A DNA stretch of 64,000 bases from Enoplolaimus lenunculus (Eukaryota > Nematoda > Enoplea > Enoplida > Thoracostomopsidae). Positions within the stretch are counted from its first letter, which is position 1. Every line of letters starts with the position of its first letter. A program made the position numbers and the translations under genes. The stretch lies in contig JASANG010001451.1 in assembly GCA_030248215.1 (NCBI GenBank), positions 62,001-126,000 on the forward strand, read 5' to 3'. Of this stretch, positions 1-12,460 are shown one piece after another. Below the pieces are notes generated by a model, which worked only from the letters and a program-made list of their open reading frames with translations, made no database searches and was not told the DNA's origin.

Positions 1-412
1 ATTTTAAAATATCAAGAACAATTTATCTTCCGATGTTTGTTCCATTGTTGTCCTATATTGGATGGCTTGTCCCAATGTAATAATATAGAAAAATTGTCAC
101 CTTTGTTTATTTTGCAGGTTAAATAAGCCCAAAGCGGTTACTTTGGTTTAAGATGCAACTCCACAATAAGCACAACAATGATTGTTGCTGGGCTTAACGG
201 GTTAAGATTCTCATTAATTTTATTCGACCACAAAGGTGTGAGTTTTTAAGTACCTCAATAGTTTTGTTACAATTTACTTTTTTCTCATTAGGACTGCTCC
301 AGTCTTTAAATTCCGCGTCTTTCTGTGACGTAATTTTTACAATCAGCCCATTAGCCTATTCTTATATTTTACTAAGAATTACTATAATTTTATCAAAGTT
401 CTTCATTTCAGC

Positions 413-677
413 GGCCCATGTAAAAATCAGGGGCGGAACTTTTTTGTGTTGGACTAGAAAAGAGTAAGCTTAAGCTTAAGACTAATTTTTTTGCTTGGCT
501 TACGCTTATGCTTAGGCTTAGCCTAAGGAATATGCTCATTCTTACGCTTAGGCTTAGGCTTACACTGAGGGTCAGGCTTAGGAATATGCTCATTCTTACG
601 CTTAGGCTTAGGCTTACACTAAGTGTCAGGCTTAGGAATTTGGTTATCATACTGTTCCGCGGTTCTTTACATTGGCC
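413..677 (+). mobile_element. TTAGGC-bearing MITE
   Basis: GGCCCATGTAAAAATCAGGG start and TTCTTTACATTGGCC end. The interior has two internal copies of a GCTCATTCTTACGCTTAGGC block. Flanks match at 5 of 8. Confidence 0.85.
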
Positions 678-1425
678 ATGACAGTAAACAAAAGCGTCTG
701 ATTGGTTGCATTAAAGCATACTCAGGCAGACTCGTAGGCAGCCAACATTTTACAGAAAGTTGAAAAAAATTAGAAACTGTAATGACCAGATGTGGTACAA
801 TCTATACGCTGGGCCTATAAACTTACATATATGCAGGTGAGAAATATTTTAAAATAAACCGAAATCTTTTTAGGACAATGAGTTCTTCTACCATCCTCCT
901 TGGCTGCTGGGCCTATTAAAAAGATAGAGCAGATTTTAATTGCTCAACAATCATTAATTGTTAATCATGTTTTAAGCCTTTGGCTCAGGTTTTTAAATGA
1001 TTATTTGTCCTATAACATTGTTATTGATTGTGAAGCTAGCAGCAGTATTGTATTTTTAGTTCCCAGTCTTTAGCTGAACTAAGATTTACAATGTAAAATG
1101 TTGAAATTTAACAGAATACACTCGTCCCAGCTACATGCACCTGCTATTCAAATGATATAATAGCAGCAATTAGTAAAGTTTTGTACCAGTGTGTGTATTT
1201 TCAAATTTGCACACCATCCATCATAAATACTCGGCGGTAAAACATCGAAACTTATGCAAAAGCGAAAGACAAGCATAAACATTTAGCGCTCGGTTCGCAA
1301 GCTAATTGTAACATAATTCATTTATGTACAATTTCTGAATAGCATACGCGATGGTTCGCTTTTTAAAATCACATTACTAACTGTTGATGGATGCTACACG
1401 CAGGTTGGCATACGGTTCAAGATTA
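678..1425. other. No gene recognised
   Basis: AT-rich sequence between two MITEs. An ATTTTCAAATTTGCACACC piece at 1176 may be a worn transposon end. Positions 1-412 are likewise unassigned. Confidence 0.5.
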
Positions 1426-1433
1426 CCAGCATT

Positions 1434-1817
1434 CAGTGGCGGATCTAGGATCTCAAAATGGGAGGGGCCAAAATTTCACAGGTAATGAACTAATTTTTGA
1501 CTCATACTGTAGTGACCCAAATAAGAGGGGGGTCTCCCCATTTTGAGTCCCAATTAATAGGAGTCCGTATCCCTAATATGAATCCGTAAGCGGGTAGAGT
1601 CCTTAAACCCTTGTTTAGAGTCCATAAATGTCTATTATCCCTAATTGTAGCGCATAAATGACTCCAGGGCTAAGAAACTTTAAAGCGTGCTTATACTATT
1701 GTGTATGAAACAGAGAACTAAACAACGTAGAACAGCAATTGACACTATATAATTTTTGTCGAGATGCTGTTGGGGGGGCCACGGCCGGGGTGCCCCCCCC
1801 CCGTGGATCCGCCATTG
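1434..1817 (+). mobile_element. CAGTGGCGGATC hAT MITE, chimeric form
   Basis: CAGTGGCGGATCTAGGATCT start, GTGGATCCGCCATTG end, perfect duplication CCAGCATT. Its interior contains about 190 bp of the other family, from ACTGTAGTGACCCAAATAAG through GCGCATAAATGACTCCAGGG. Confidence 0.92.
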
Positions 1818-1829
1818 CCAGCATTAATA

Positions 1830-3620
1830 CAGTCGGTTGATAACGCTATTGTTTACCGTTGCTTGTTATCACTGTGAAATAATATACAACTTATAAACGA
1901 TACGCAATAGTGGCAAAGAAACCTAAAAGCAGTTAAAAAAGGGCTTGAAACAGGAGTGCAGCAGCTGATCCAAAAATGAATCGCACAAGCGTAACAAACT
2001 TCGCAAACGAAGCGAGCGAGAAGGGAAATGCAATTTTAGTAGTAATTTTTAAGCATTATTTACCAAATTTTCAATGATACCGTCTTTTGTTTCGCCACTG
2101 CCAGCTTTAGTATTCTGTGGCGAAGTTATTACTGAATCTACGACAATTCGTCGCTTGATAGCTTGTCGCCCAACACTGTCATACTACGAGTTGTCGTCAT
2201 ACCGCTGTTAATAAATGATTTTGTCAAAAAATCACAGTTAAAAATAATAAAAATACAAAATTTTCAAAATATTTTTAACTTTCAACTGCCCACCACTGTG
2301 TTTTGAAGCGAAATATTGAATCCTATGTGAATTTAAAACTTGACGTTAAGTGAAGAGAAAATTTATAACAAAGTTACTGTATAAATATATAAAAATAATG
2401 TAACATGATCCTAACCTTAATCTGAATATGCAATAGCGTAGCCAATGCTTTTCAGATGTGCTTAGAAGCTCTATAGATAAATCATGACGTACAATAGTCG
2501 TAAAGTTCGCTGAAATTACAAAATATTGTAAGCAAAATGAAATTAATATTAAAATATAAAATAATCATTATGCAAATAGAGCAAACTCAAATTGAACTTT
2601 TTACCAAACACTTTAGTTGATTTGATGGAATCCGACGGGCATATTGCAAAGTGGTTAACGAGAGGTATGCCAAGATAACAAAATAACAGCATGTCAGCCT
2701 ATATTTTTATGTTGATTTTCAAAATGTGATCAGTGCACAATATAATCAGTCTATATTCTTGCACCTTTTACGGATTGGGTTCAATTTTGTACTAAATTAA
2801 CAAGCGATGAACCAACAAAAAATTCGATAAACCATAAAAATTTACGTTAACCTGCCTAAAAAATTTAGATTAATACTTTTGAGGCAAAAATTTCAAAACC
2901 TATAGAACAAATTATTTAACTTTTTTGCGTCCAGAACGTTTGCTGAGTCGGATACGCAAGCTTATGAAAAAACAATGGGTTTGAAATATTGTCAACGGAA
3001 TTCGCCTGGAATCGAGTTAAACTTTTTTCTAACGCCGTTGCTTTTAATATTGAAAATTGTAAAACATTTTTTAGAAAACTAACCGAATTACAATAACTCA
3101 GAACGAGTTAATCTAAACGTAAATCGAGTATCAGTGTTTCATTGTTATACATGGGAATTTTGGCATGAATTGGACACAAGTATTTTATTTTTCTGAAATG
3201 GAAAAAAACAGTGTACAATCGAAGCATGCGAAAGATTTGCTTGTCTCTCTTGTGTACGACGAATCAACAAGAATTCTACCCAGCTTCAACACGGTAAAAG
3301 GACAAATTTAAAACTGGAATATGGAACAAATTTATTACGGGGCATAAAACGTAGCTCATTTGGGTTTATCTTTGAAGAGGATTTTTTGCCATTTTGCTTA
3401 TATTGAAACCATTAAATGTTTTCGAACAACTCATCGCAACCAGACAAATTCACAATTATATACCTCTTTGGTTCGAATTGTTTTAATTTCATTAAGGTAC
3501 CGTTCCAAATGGGGCAGTATGGACAAGGGCACTTTATCATCACCGTTTGATTATAAGGGTTTGGCAATAACGATCGTTGGGGCATTTATCTCTTGTGTAG
3601 TGTTGCACATTGCTAGGATT
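1830..3620. other. No gene or repeat recognised
   Basis: About 1.8 kb of AT-rich DNA. The block CGAATTCGTCGC-like at 2140-2185 with TTGTCGCCCAACACTGTC resembles interior sequence of the element at 48585 and the region near 54770. Confidence 0.5.
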
Positions 3621-3631
3621 ATAAATTCTAG

Positions 3632-4073
3632 CTGTACTAACCCGAATTTAAGAGAAGGGTGGCTAATATTTATCTGGCCTTTGCTGCAAAGGGGACCCCC
3701 TTGTTATTCGGTTCCAGACTGTTATTTATTTTTTAACCCGCCCCCACCGCACTTCGTTACATTGCAACTGCCCGTTGCATTAAACGTTTATATATCTGTG
3801 TTTTCATCAAAAGCTTGAGCGATAATGCAAGGTACTTTAGGAATGTGTTTCCAAAATTTAAGTAAGCTTTAAAGTTTCCAACTCAACTTTGTTTGCACCT
3901 GGAGTTATTTATGCACTACAATTATGGATAATTGACATTTATGGACTCTAATTATAACATTTAAAGACTCCACACGTCTACGGACTCTTATTACGGATAC
4001 GGATTCCTATTAATTGGGACTCAAGTTGGGGTCCCTCATCTTATTACCCCCTCTATTATTCGGGTCACTACAG
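3632..4073 (+). mobile_element. CTGTAGTGACCC-type MITE, Tc1/mariner-pogo type
   Basis: CTGTACTAACCCGAATTTAA start and TATTCGGGTCACTACAG end. The interior keeps GACTGTTATTTATTT and ACTCCTATTAATTGGG-like blocks. It is older than the copy at 18670. Confidence 0.82.
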
Positions 4074-4606
4074 CACTTCAGTATTTACTTAAGAAGAATT
4101 TACTTAATTTAGTCGCCGACTTATAACGCGTATTATTTTGCCTACGCTGTCTGTGCAGTTTCTTATATGGCATATTCCACGCAAAAATAGGGTCAACGTT
4201 CTAGTTTCAATCTGTCTACCACGAAACCAAAAGATGGCTTTAGTTCAACACAAACTAAAGGTTTAATTTTATTAGACACAAAAATCAAAACTTAATACTC
4301 GATAACCATCAAAATAATATGGTTTGAAAATAGAACAGATTTTCAAGTTATTATAAATTGAATTCCTCGCGTTAAAATCTTGTGGGACTTAAAATATACA
4401 ATTTGATTTTACAAGAATTTACATATTTGTTCAATGTCGTCACGGTGGTATAAGGGTTGAAATTAGACCTTAAGCTCAGGGCAGCAGAACATTAATATCC
4501 GGCTCCGAAAGTTGTCACATAAATACTCCAGAATTATGAGAGTTGTATCGTTTTTGTAACCGCTGGAAATTTTTTTCGAATTTTGTTCAAAATCAGTTTA
4601 AGTGTT

Positions 4607-4776
4607 GGCCCATGATACTACTGGGGTCGCCATCATCCTCTCAGGGCGATCCTGTTGTTCTGGTGGATCTGTAAAAGACTAGGCTTAGATTCTCGACTAT
4701 ATTTTTTGTTTAGGCTTAGGCTTTGGCTTTATAATATGCTTAATCTACTGTTACGGCCTTAAAAGTAACATTGGTC
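4607..4776 (+). mobile_element. TTAGGC-bearing MITE, second subfamily
   Basis: GGCCCATGATACTACTGGGG start and AAAAGTAACATTGGTC end, with TTAGGCTTAGGCTTTGGC inside and CTACTGTTACGGCC near the end. Closest to the copy at 35477. Confidence 0.75.
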
Positions 4777-5102
4777 AAAATGTTCACAACACTATATAGA
4801 CGATTATAAAGTTTCGCGATTTCATATTGAAAAGTTTTTTCGAACCTGACGAATTAATTTAAGCAACCCCTTATTTTTCTTGGTTTCATGCTACATTTCC
4901 ACTTTTTGTTTGAAAAGAATTTGTTCATAAATTGTTTAAAATCAGCAATGATGTCAGTTTATAATTATTCCGTTAAGTTAAAATCTCTTGAAAAAATATT
5001 GACAACTCGATCTAACAAAACGCCTTTTACTATGTTTAACGAAGTTAAAAGCTTTTGACCTTGTAAGCATGAATATGTTCTTTTTCATTCAAATATGTAC
5101 TT

Positions 5103-5172
5103 TCAAGCCAGGATTCGAACCAGCAACAGCTCTCAGACTGAAAGCGTTTACCATTACCGCTCTGCTGCAACT
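5103..5172 (-). ncRNA. tRNA-like sequence, probably SINE or pseudogene
   Basis: On the minus strand: AGCAGAGCGGTAATGG (A box) and TGGTTCGAATCCTGGC (B box), about 35 bases apart. The acceptor-stem ends do not pair, so a working tRNA is unlikely. Confidence 0.5.
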
Positions 5173-5177
5173 AGTTT

Positions 5178-5447
5178 AACCCTTTCGTACATGAATATTT
5201 TCTATTTCCCCTGAGACCTACTTTTATGCTAGGATTCGAACTCCAGTGACTGGAGTGGGAGGCGTATACCATCACCACTCAGCTATAGGAGCTTAACGCT
5301 CGAGCCCGAGGGGGCTCTCACATCTTGTGGTGACTTAGTACTATGTATACGTGTTGCAATTGTTAAACACAGTGCGATATATACTATTTAACATATATAC
5401 ACTGCGCTGAGTTGCCTATAGGCAACTCAATGTGAGAAGGGGTTAAG
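5178..5447. mobile_element. TTTAACCC-ended MITE with a tRNA-like core
   Basis: TTTAACCCTTTCGTACATGA start and AATGTGAGAAGGGGTTAAG end. The core on the minus strand (5297-5222) reads like a tRNA: A-box-like TAGCTGAGTGG and B-box-like GAGTTCGAATCC. Confidence 0.55.
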
Positions 5448-5750
5448 AGTGAAATGCAGCAATCTATACTAAGCTAGATCTCAATACCGTGAACCTAGTA
5501 TTATGCCAACCTTTGTTACCGAAGGCTTTTTTGTGAGCACGGAATGATAGTGAAACAATAAACGGTTTCAAAAAAAGTGGGTGAAACAAAAAGTATGATT
5601 TTTCGCTAAACCCGAAAACCGAATTTTTACCAGCAACCACAGTGGAGTCCTATTTTTGTTTAATCGAGTACATAGCTAAGGCACTCATTAATGTAGTCTG
5701 TGTAAGAATTGTAAGCTATGAAGTTTCTTTATAGCGGATGTCCATCTTGG

Positions 5751-5927
5751 CGAACCCGTAGCCAAGGGGGGACCCAGGGCCCAGGGGGGCTTGAGCACAC
5801 TCTGGAAAAACTTTGACCCTCCTTGAAAATTTTCAACCTTGTTTGCAAGTCATTGAATACTCTTGAATGCCCCTCCTGAAAATTTTTTAGCCCCTTCCTA
5901 GCAAGGTGAGCTGGCTACGGACTTGGA
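5751..5927. mobile_element. CAGGCCCGTAGCC-family MITE
   Basis: AACCCGTAGCCAAGG start and AGCAAGGTGAGCTGGCTACG end. The core TTTTCAACCTTGTTTGCAAG is the best family marker. Confidence 0.85.
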
Positions 5928-6306
5928 CCTTAGGGTGATTATTGGCGTTTTTGCACATATTTTCTAATGTCCGTAACTTCTATCAGCTGCCCAGAAATTT
6001 TGAAGTAACATCGAAAGCAAGGGAAGACATGAGTAGATCCAGTCAAATCCTGGCGCGTTATTTCTTGGTCTGGTGGTGTCAAGGCATGCGCATGCACGGG
6101 AGATGGTGGCTTGGGAAGACGCTTAGGTGTAGGAGCTTGCCTAAATTTCTTCCAAAAAAATTTAAAAAGAACGGCGTTAGGTCCATCTAAGGTCCATCTA
6201 ATATGGAACGCAGATCGCTTGTTTTAGAACCTATTTAGCCACTTGCAACAGGTGCTACGTCCAGTTGAGAATACGGTCGCTTGTTGAATGTATACACAAC
6301 CAATAA

Positions 6307-6717
6307 CTGTAGTGACCCGAATACGAGGGGGGACTGATATTTATTTGGCCTTTCCAGAGAGTATCCCCCTTGTTTTTCGGTTACGGTCTGTTATTTATTT
6401 TTAACCTACGCTCCGCCGCCCTTCGTTACTGATATATATCCGGTACTGCAATTATCCGTTGAATCAAATGTTTGTCTTGTGCCAATAGCTTGAGCGATAA
6501 TACAAGGTTATACTTTGGAATGTACTTTCAAAATTTACGTACGCTTTAAAGTTTCGAACTCAAATTATTTGGTCCTGGAGTCATTTATGCGCTACAATTA
6601 GGGTTAATTGACATTTACGGACCCTTATTAGGGATACGGACTCCTATTGATTCGTACTCAAAATGGGGACCCCCTCCTCTCTTATTTCCCCTCCCCCTCT
6701 TATTCGGGTCAATACAG
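6307..6717 (+). mobile_element. CTGTAGTGACCC-type MITE
   Basis: CTGTAGTGACCCGAATACGA start, CTTATTCGGGTCAATACAG end, TA directly after. Confidence 0.9.
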
Positions 6718-6719
6718 TA

Positions 6720-8190
6720 GGCCGGTAGAAGCCTGATACTAAAGACACCTTGTTTTCAGTAGTGCAATTTGTTTCAGAATAAGAAATTGTATGTTTCAAT
6801 GGCAGAATAACCGACCTTTTGATCTGATAGAGCGAAAGTAGCTCTTATTCGTGAAAAATTACCATGAAAACAAATTATACCGTGCATGGCTTGTTTTTGT
6901 TAAAATTATTAAAGTTTACACATAATGTGAAACTGTAAATAGTGCACAGTTTTGACCAATTAAGCTTCAAAACCATACCCAACCAATGGCTCCTTACGGA
7001 ACAGATCCGGTGAGCCCCTCCCTTATTTTGACGCCAATGAAATTGCAAATGCGTGTACAAATTGCGAAAACTGCATTTGCCTTAGTTGGATTCTGTTTTG
7101 TTTCGCTGACGAGGTCTATTCTACTGTAAAGTATATTGCGTTGTCGCGTGTCTATTCCCTCCCTTCCTGTTTGCGGTTTTAGGTACTGCACCCCTTCGTC
7201 GAGCCGTTATAATTTGACAAAATTTTACAAATTTCAATAATTTTGGCATATGAAATTGCAAGTGAAACGTGGAATAATAACAACCTTTTGAATTGGAGCA
7301 GCAAAAATAGATCTCCGATTGTATTTTGAATTTTTTGCATGAAAACAAATTTAATACAACCTATTTGTTTTTCTTGCAATTATAAATACATATTTTAATT
7401 ATGTATATATTTATATATAATTAATTTGAAAACTCGTCGCGAATATGAAAAATAATGTTTGCTGGCAGGTTGCTAAAGGACGCCTGGGGACTTAGCTTCC
7501 ATTGAATTTTGCCCTTTTAATGTTTTGACAATGTATGTAAATTCTGCTAAATTCTTACCATGATCACCTTACCACAATTTTTGCCGACCCCATAACCATG
7601 TTGAACTTACAAAATCCTACAATCGCTAGTGATCAAACGCAAAAGCACAAAGTGGCGTTGAAAACAATGTTCAAATACTAAGTCAAAGTGTAAACGTATC
7701 AGATGAAACAAGAGTACGAATGTCGGTCACACGTTACGATACGTGCAGCTCGCATAATTAATGTACCCAATAAAGTGTACCTGACCAACTATAGAGTTAT
7801 CGTTAAAGTTTATGCGGACATTTGCAATGATTCAAAATATTATCCGCATCATTTATATATTAAAGCTGGAATGCCCCACATACGTATTTTGGACAACTTT
7901 CCAGCATTACTTTGTTTACAATATTTTCATAGAACAGAAGTGATTGGTCTGTGAAAAGAAAATTTGCATACAGATTGCTGTTTATTCGCTAACATTTGCG
8001 CATTGCGCAAAACCAACTGAGTAGTTTCTTTTATTCGTGGATATGATCAAACAGCGTTCTCCAATCGACACGCAACAGCGTTGTATTTCGTGTATTTGAT
8101 GTTGGAAGTAAAAACTTTTACTTCGAGCTCAAATACGGATGGAATGGAGTAATAAACGAGTTTTAAACTGCGTGTGAATTTGCTAAAATT
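6720..8190. other. No gene recognised
   Basis: Two short blocks resemble each other: AACCGACCTTTTGATC...AAAAATTACCATGAAAACAA near 6810-6870 and CAACCTTTTGAATTGG...TTGCATGAAAACAAATT near 7280-7350. This suggests an old repeat of about 470-bp spacing. The frames over it show no known domain. Confidence 0.45.
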
Positions 8191-8195
8191 TGAAT

Positions 8196-8264
8196 TCCAG
8201 TGGTATAGTGGTATGCGTATGTGGTAGTGATGACTTTCGACGGTGTTCGAATCCCAGCGGAGAT
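8196..8264 (+). ncRNA. tRNA-like sequence, probably pseudogene or SINE head
   Basis: GTGGTATAGTGGTATGCG (A box) and GTGTTCGAATCCCAGC (B box), followed by a TTTTT stop for RNA polymerase III near 8271. The anticodon arm does not fold cleanly by eye. Confidence 0.5.
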
Positions 8265-8622
8265 CTGATATTTTTCGTCTTTTACAATGAGACAAGTTGC
8301 AAAACAACGAATTAGAAGTTTTAGGTTAACTGTGATTTTTAGAAATGGGTCTATATAATGCGAAATCAATTTTTTATCTGAAACACCTGTTTTGTCAAAA
8401 ATCCACATGTGCGCATTAGAATTTTGGCAAAACTGTAAAATGTCCGCATCAAGCGAAATAAGGCACCATACAATTAGATGTTTTCTATTATCTCTTTGGG
8501 GACACCGCGCTGGTTTTTGTTTTGTAGGGATGTTGCATGCACTCGCTGCACGCATCGTTAACGTGTGACTGACATAAAAAGCGGAAAATAGGAATTGGTA
8601 AAAAGCGATGCAATTTTAACTA

Positions 8623-9024
8623 CTGTAGTGACCCGAATAAGAGGGGGGCACAGACCCCCTTGTTATTCGGTTACGTACTGTTATTTATTTTTAACCCACG
8701 CTCCGCCGCCCTTCGTTATTAAGATATATCCGGTACTGCAATTATCCGTTGAATTAAACGTTAATTTGTCTTGTGACAAGGTTATACTTAGGAATGTACT
8801 TTCAAAATTTAAATACGCTTTAAAGTTTTGAACTTAAGTTATTTGATCCTGGAGTCATTTAAACGCTACAGTTAGGGTTAATTGACATTTATGGACTCTA
8901 TTTAGGGTTTCGGGTCCTATCCGCTTACGGACCCTTATTAGGGATACAGGCTCCTATTGATTCGGACTCAAAATGAGAACCCACCCTCTTATTACCTTTC
9001 CCCCTCTTATTCGGGTCAATACAG
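8623..9024 (+). mobile_element. CTGTAGTGACCC-type MITE
   Basis: CTGTAGTGACCCGAATAAGA start and the inverse end; TA on both sides. Confidence 0.92.
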
Positions 9025-9029
9025 TACAT

Positions 9030-11170
9030 AGCTAGTAAATAGATCAATTGTAGATGATAAATTTTCTAAATTCATTAGTACTTTTGTACCGCAAGGCTAA
9101 TCTACAAATGAGAAAAATTATACTCTGGTTTAACTTGAAAATTAATTTTTGAACCAAAATTATAATGATTAAGGACGCAGTTAGGATTACATTTCGAAGT
9201 GGGACAACTGTGTCTCAAAGTATATTGCAACCGAGCGTACCGATCAAGTAAAATTGTTTGACTTCGGCTTGCAAAAGTGCTTTTTTCGAGTCTCCAGAAA
9301 TTTTGGAAAAAATATATCCTCCATGTCTCTTGGTGTACACCCCATCCATAATCATAATAAGCTTAATGTAGCTCAAAAAGTTGCAACAAGTATAGCAATG
9401 CTTTAATTATGATGCAGCTATTATTTTTAACCCATACTGTGATCATATCACAGAAAATAATTCGTGACAGCTGTACAAAGGGGTTTATACAAGGGAAAAC
9501 ATAATTGGTATATCATTCACATGTTCAGTATCTTAAACATGACAACAAAAATTGAATATACAGCCAAATGTCGTAACGAGTGTAAAGTCAACTTGAAATT
9601 ATAAATCAATTCTAGTCGATGAATTGCCGTTTTCGATGTTTGGTTCAAAAGAACAAACGCTCAACTATTACTAAATGATAACCTTTGGCAGCATTTGACG
9701 TACTAGAATATTTAGATTCGTTGTGCTATCAAACCACGGCTAACGGAATTTTTCTGTTCACAACAGTTGTATTACTTTAGAACGAAACAGAAAGTTAGCT
9801 GAAATTGTCAAAGATTTTAATTTTGCATATCGCATGCCTGAACATATTAGTACTTCACGTAAATAATTAAAGTTTTTGCTAAATATCTTTGAAAAAATAG
9901 CTAAAAGAAGTCATATACGAAGTATGGGTTCCTGAAATAGCCCGCGGCAAATTCAAAGTGTTTCTTGTTAGTTAGTGACATTGCTTTATTAAACAATGCT
10001 TAACAATCTATGTATCACTTTAAAGAGCTAATGTTGTTGTTTTTTGATGTCAGTAACGACAAATTCAAGATTCTGGATAAGTCACATGCACTAAAATAGT
10101 CTTAAGCTAAAACACAAAATGTCCTAAATCTAAATATTAATTTTAAACTAAAATTCTTTCCATTACTGTCACAAAACAGTTGAAATCCAAGCCAGTAACC
10201 AGAAATCGTTAGCAGAGGACACGGCTAAATTTTTAAAGGGGAGCAAGAAGAACGTTTCGAACAGAATGATTTAATGTTTGCGGTCAATTTTTTGGTATGC
10301 GGGACGCAAAGATGATCAGATAGTGGTGCCCTAGTAGCCCGTTGTTGAGGCCTTGTTAACAGAAGTGATGAAAGCGAACTGCATTGTTCAAACGTCATTG
10401 TTTTGCTTCCTGAACATATTAGTACAATCAAAACAGGTTAAGTTATTTTTTTCAGAAATGGCGAAAAAGTAATTTTTGCTGGTACACCAGTCGGTTCAAA
10501 AGCTTAAATTTTTTTACAAAGTTTCATTGAAAACGTTATCTTTGGTTTGGTTGAATAGCAAAAGAAGTTAAACTGTAGTTTCGAAAATAGACACAATATA
10601 TCACTCTCAATTAGTGGCTGTTCGAAAAATTACTAAAATTGGGGCCTCGCGAGATATAATGGAAAAAATATATGGTGAGCAAAACGAGAAATTAGCCACA
10701 CGTCATTTTAGTGCTAAAAGTATTGGTTTTGATCCCTGTAGTGAAGGAGCTAGGCCGATGTGCCGATCTCCTTTTGATCAGCCAGTGCATGCAATCTAGG
10801 TTTTATGATCTTATATATCGCTAATGCTATTTTTAGTATATTTGGTGAAAAAAATTAGCTTATCTCGTATTTATCCACTTTATTAAAGTGCGTCAACGTT
10901 CAACAATTAAAAATTTCATTAAAAAAGATCTCAAAACTTAGATTTAGTGAGCTGACTGATCGTAGTGTGGACGGAACACTGGCCCAGCTTCCTCACAACA
11001 ACGTTTAAAACTAGGATTTCGTAATCAGCACTAGAACTGCGTTTGGCTTTTCTCTCGCTTTGCTCGCCCCAGTTTTTCCACTATAATATCTCGCGCGGTC
11101 CCAGTTTTAATATAATTTCTGGATCCATGTTGAAATGAATTGATAGTATGCCTCTGTTGTTCTACTCAAT
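9030..11170. other. No gene recognised
   Basis: AT-rich, no repeat family identified. Short frames at 10225-10431 and 10614-10799 lack any domain signature, splice context or start context. Confidence 0.5.
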
Positions 11171-11178
11171 GCTGTAAG

Positions 11179-11386
11179 TTGCCCATTTAAAGACCAGGAG
11201 CGGAACGTTTTTCTGTGAAACTGCAATACAGTAAGCTTAAGCTTTAGACTAATATATATTTTGCTTAGCCTTTAGGCTTAAGCTTAGGTTTAGGCTTCAT
11301 TCTTAAGCTTAAGCTGAGGCATAGGTGTAGGTTTAGGCTTAGGAATATCCGTATACTACTGTTACGGTACTGTTCTATACATTGGC
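11179..11386 (+). mobile_element. TTAGGC-bearing MITE
   Basis: TTGCCCATTTAAAGACCAGG start and TGTTCTATACATTGGC end. Flanking GCTGTAAG and GCTGTAAC match at 7 of 8. Confidence 0.85.
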
Positions 11387-11803
11387 GCTGTAACTTGATA
11401 ATCTTGTTTCAAATGTGTCCTCATTAGAAAATATATATCTCAAACAAGCAGTAGATCGTTTTACAAATATTAACTTCTCACTTTGATAATTCGAAGAAAA
11501 ATATTAACTAAACGGACTATAACATCCTGTTGAAATGATAACTTGCTATGGGAAATATTGGTCTTTCGAAATTGTAATTTTCTCATGTAATTTATATCTT
11601 ACCGAAGCAATTTATTTTGGGTCAGTTCAGAGTATTTTAAAAATAAACTCAAGATTTACTACAAAATATTGTTAAATATTTCCAAAATAAGTTCCAGTTC
11701 TACAGGTTAGTAGGTATTAAGTTTTAAAATTTGAATAATAATTAACTTGCAATTAATAATAGTACAAGTTTAAACGTAGTTTTGCAAAGTTTTACGTATA
11801 TAC

Positions 11804-12260
11804 TGTAGTTCTCCGAATAAGAGCGTGAACTGTTATTTATTTTTCTTCACCAGAGCGTACGAAACTTTTATTCCGTTACGGGCTGTTATTTATTTTTAAT
11901 TCACCCCGTCTGAGTGCAGCATTCACAATAATAAATTACGCTGCGCTACCTAGAATAACATGAGGTAGTGTTAACGAGTGGCTGTTTCAAAAATTGCCAC
12001 TCGGTAAAGCTACCATAACACAAAATTTCAATATAACCCTACCCTAACATGTGTCAATAAAATTTGTGAGATCGCTTAGGGCAGGTAGGGTTAGCGTTAA
12101 TTATGTGCTTGTATTACTTAAATTATTATGTCTTATTTCTGGATTTAAGTAGGTTATGCGGTTTGTATAAGTGTTTATTACGTATTAGAGCCTTTAGCAC
12201 ATTCTTCTGATTCGGTCTATGGACTCTAATTAGCAGGTACTTTTTAGACCCTGTGTCCAA
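11804..12260 (+). mobile_element. Possible diverged CTGTAG-type MITE
   Basis: CTGTAGTTCTCCGAATAAGA at the left and two ACTGTTATTTATTTTT or GCTGTTATTTATTTTT blocks. Toward 12230 there is a weak match to CTATGGACTCTAATTAG. The right end is unclear. Confidence 0.4.
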
Positions 12261-12373
12261 TACTTACATCACAGCTCACTTAAGCGTAAATTATTGAATT
12301 TGACTATCGGAAAGTTTTAACTTAAGTACGAAAATAAAGGAGTGCAGCTTTGAAAACATGTTAGTAAACAATG

Positions 12374-12460
12374 GCGGATCCATGGGGGGGCCCACCCCGG
12401 CCGTGGGCCCCCCAACAGCATCTCGACAAAAATTATATAGCAATTTTATGGCAATAGTTT
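12374..12460 (-). mobile_element. CAGTGGCGGATCC hAT MITE, truncated
   Basis: CAATGGCGGATCCATGGGGG through AACAGCATCTCGACAAAAAT and the conserved ATATAGCAATTTTATGGC; the other end is absent. Confidence 0.8.

Noticed and set aside
408-650. Leucine/serine-rich repeat protein on the minus strand
   Set aside because: Translation of TTAGGC hexamers inside a MITE.
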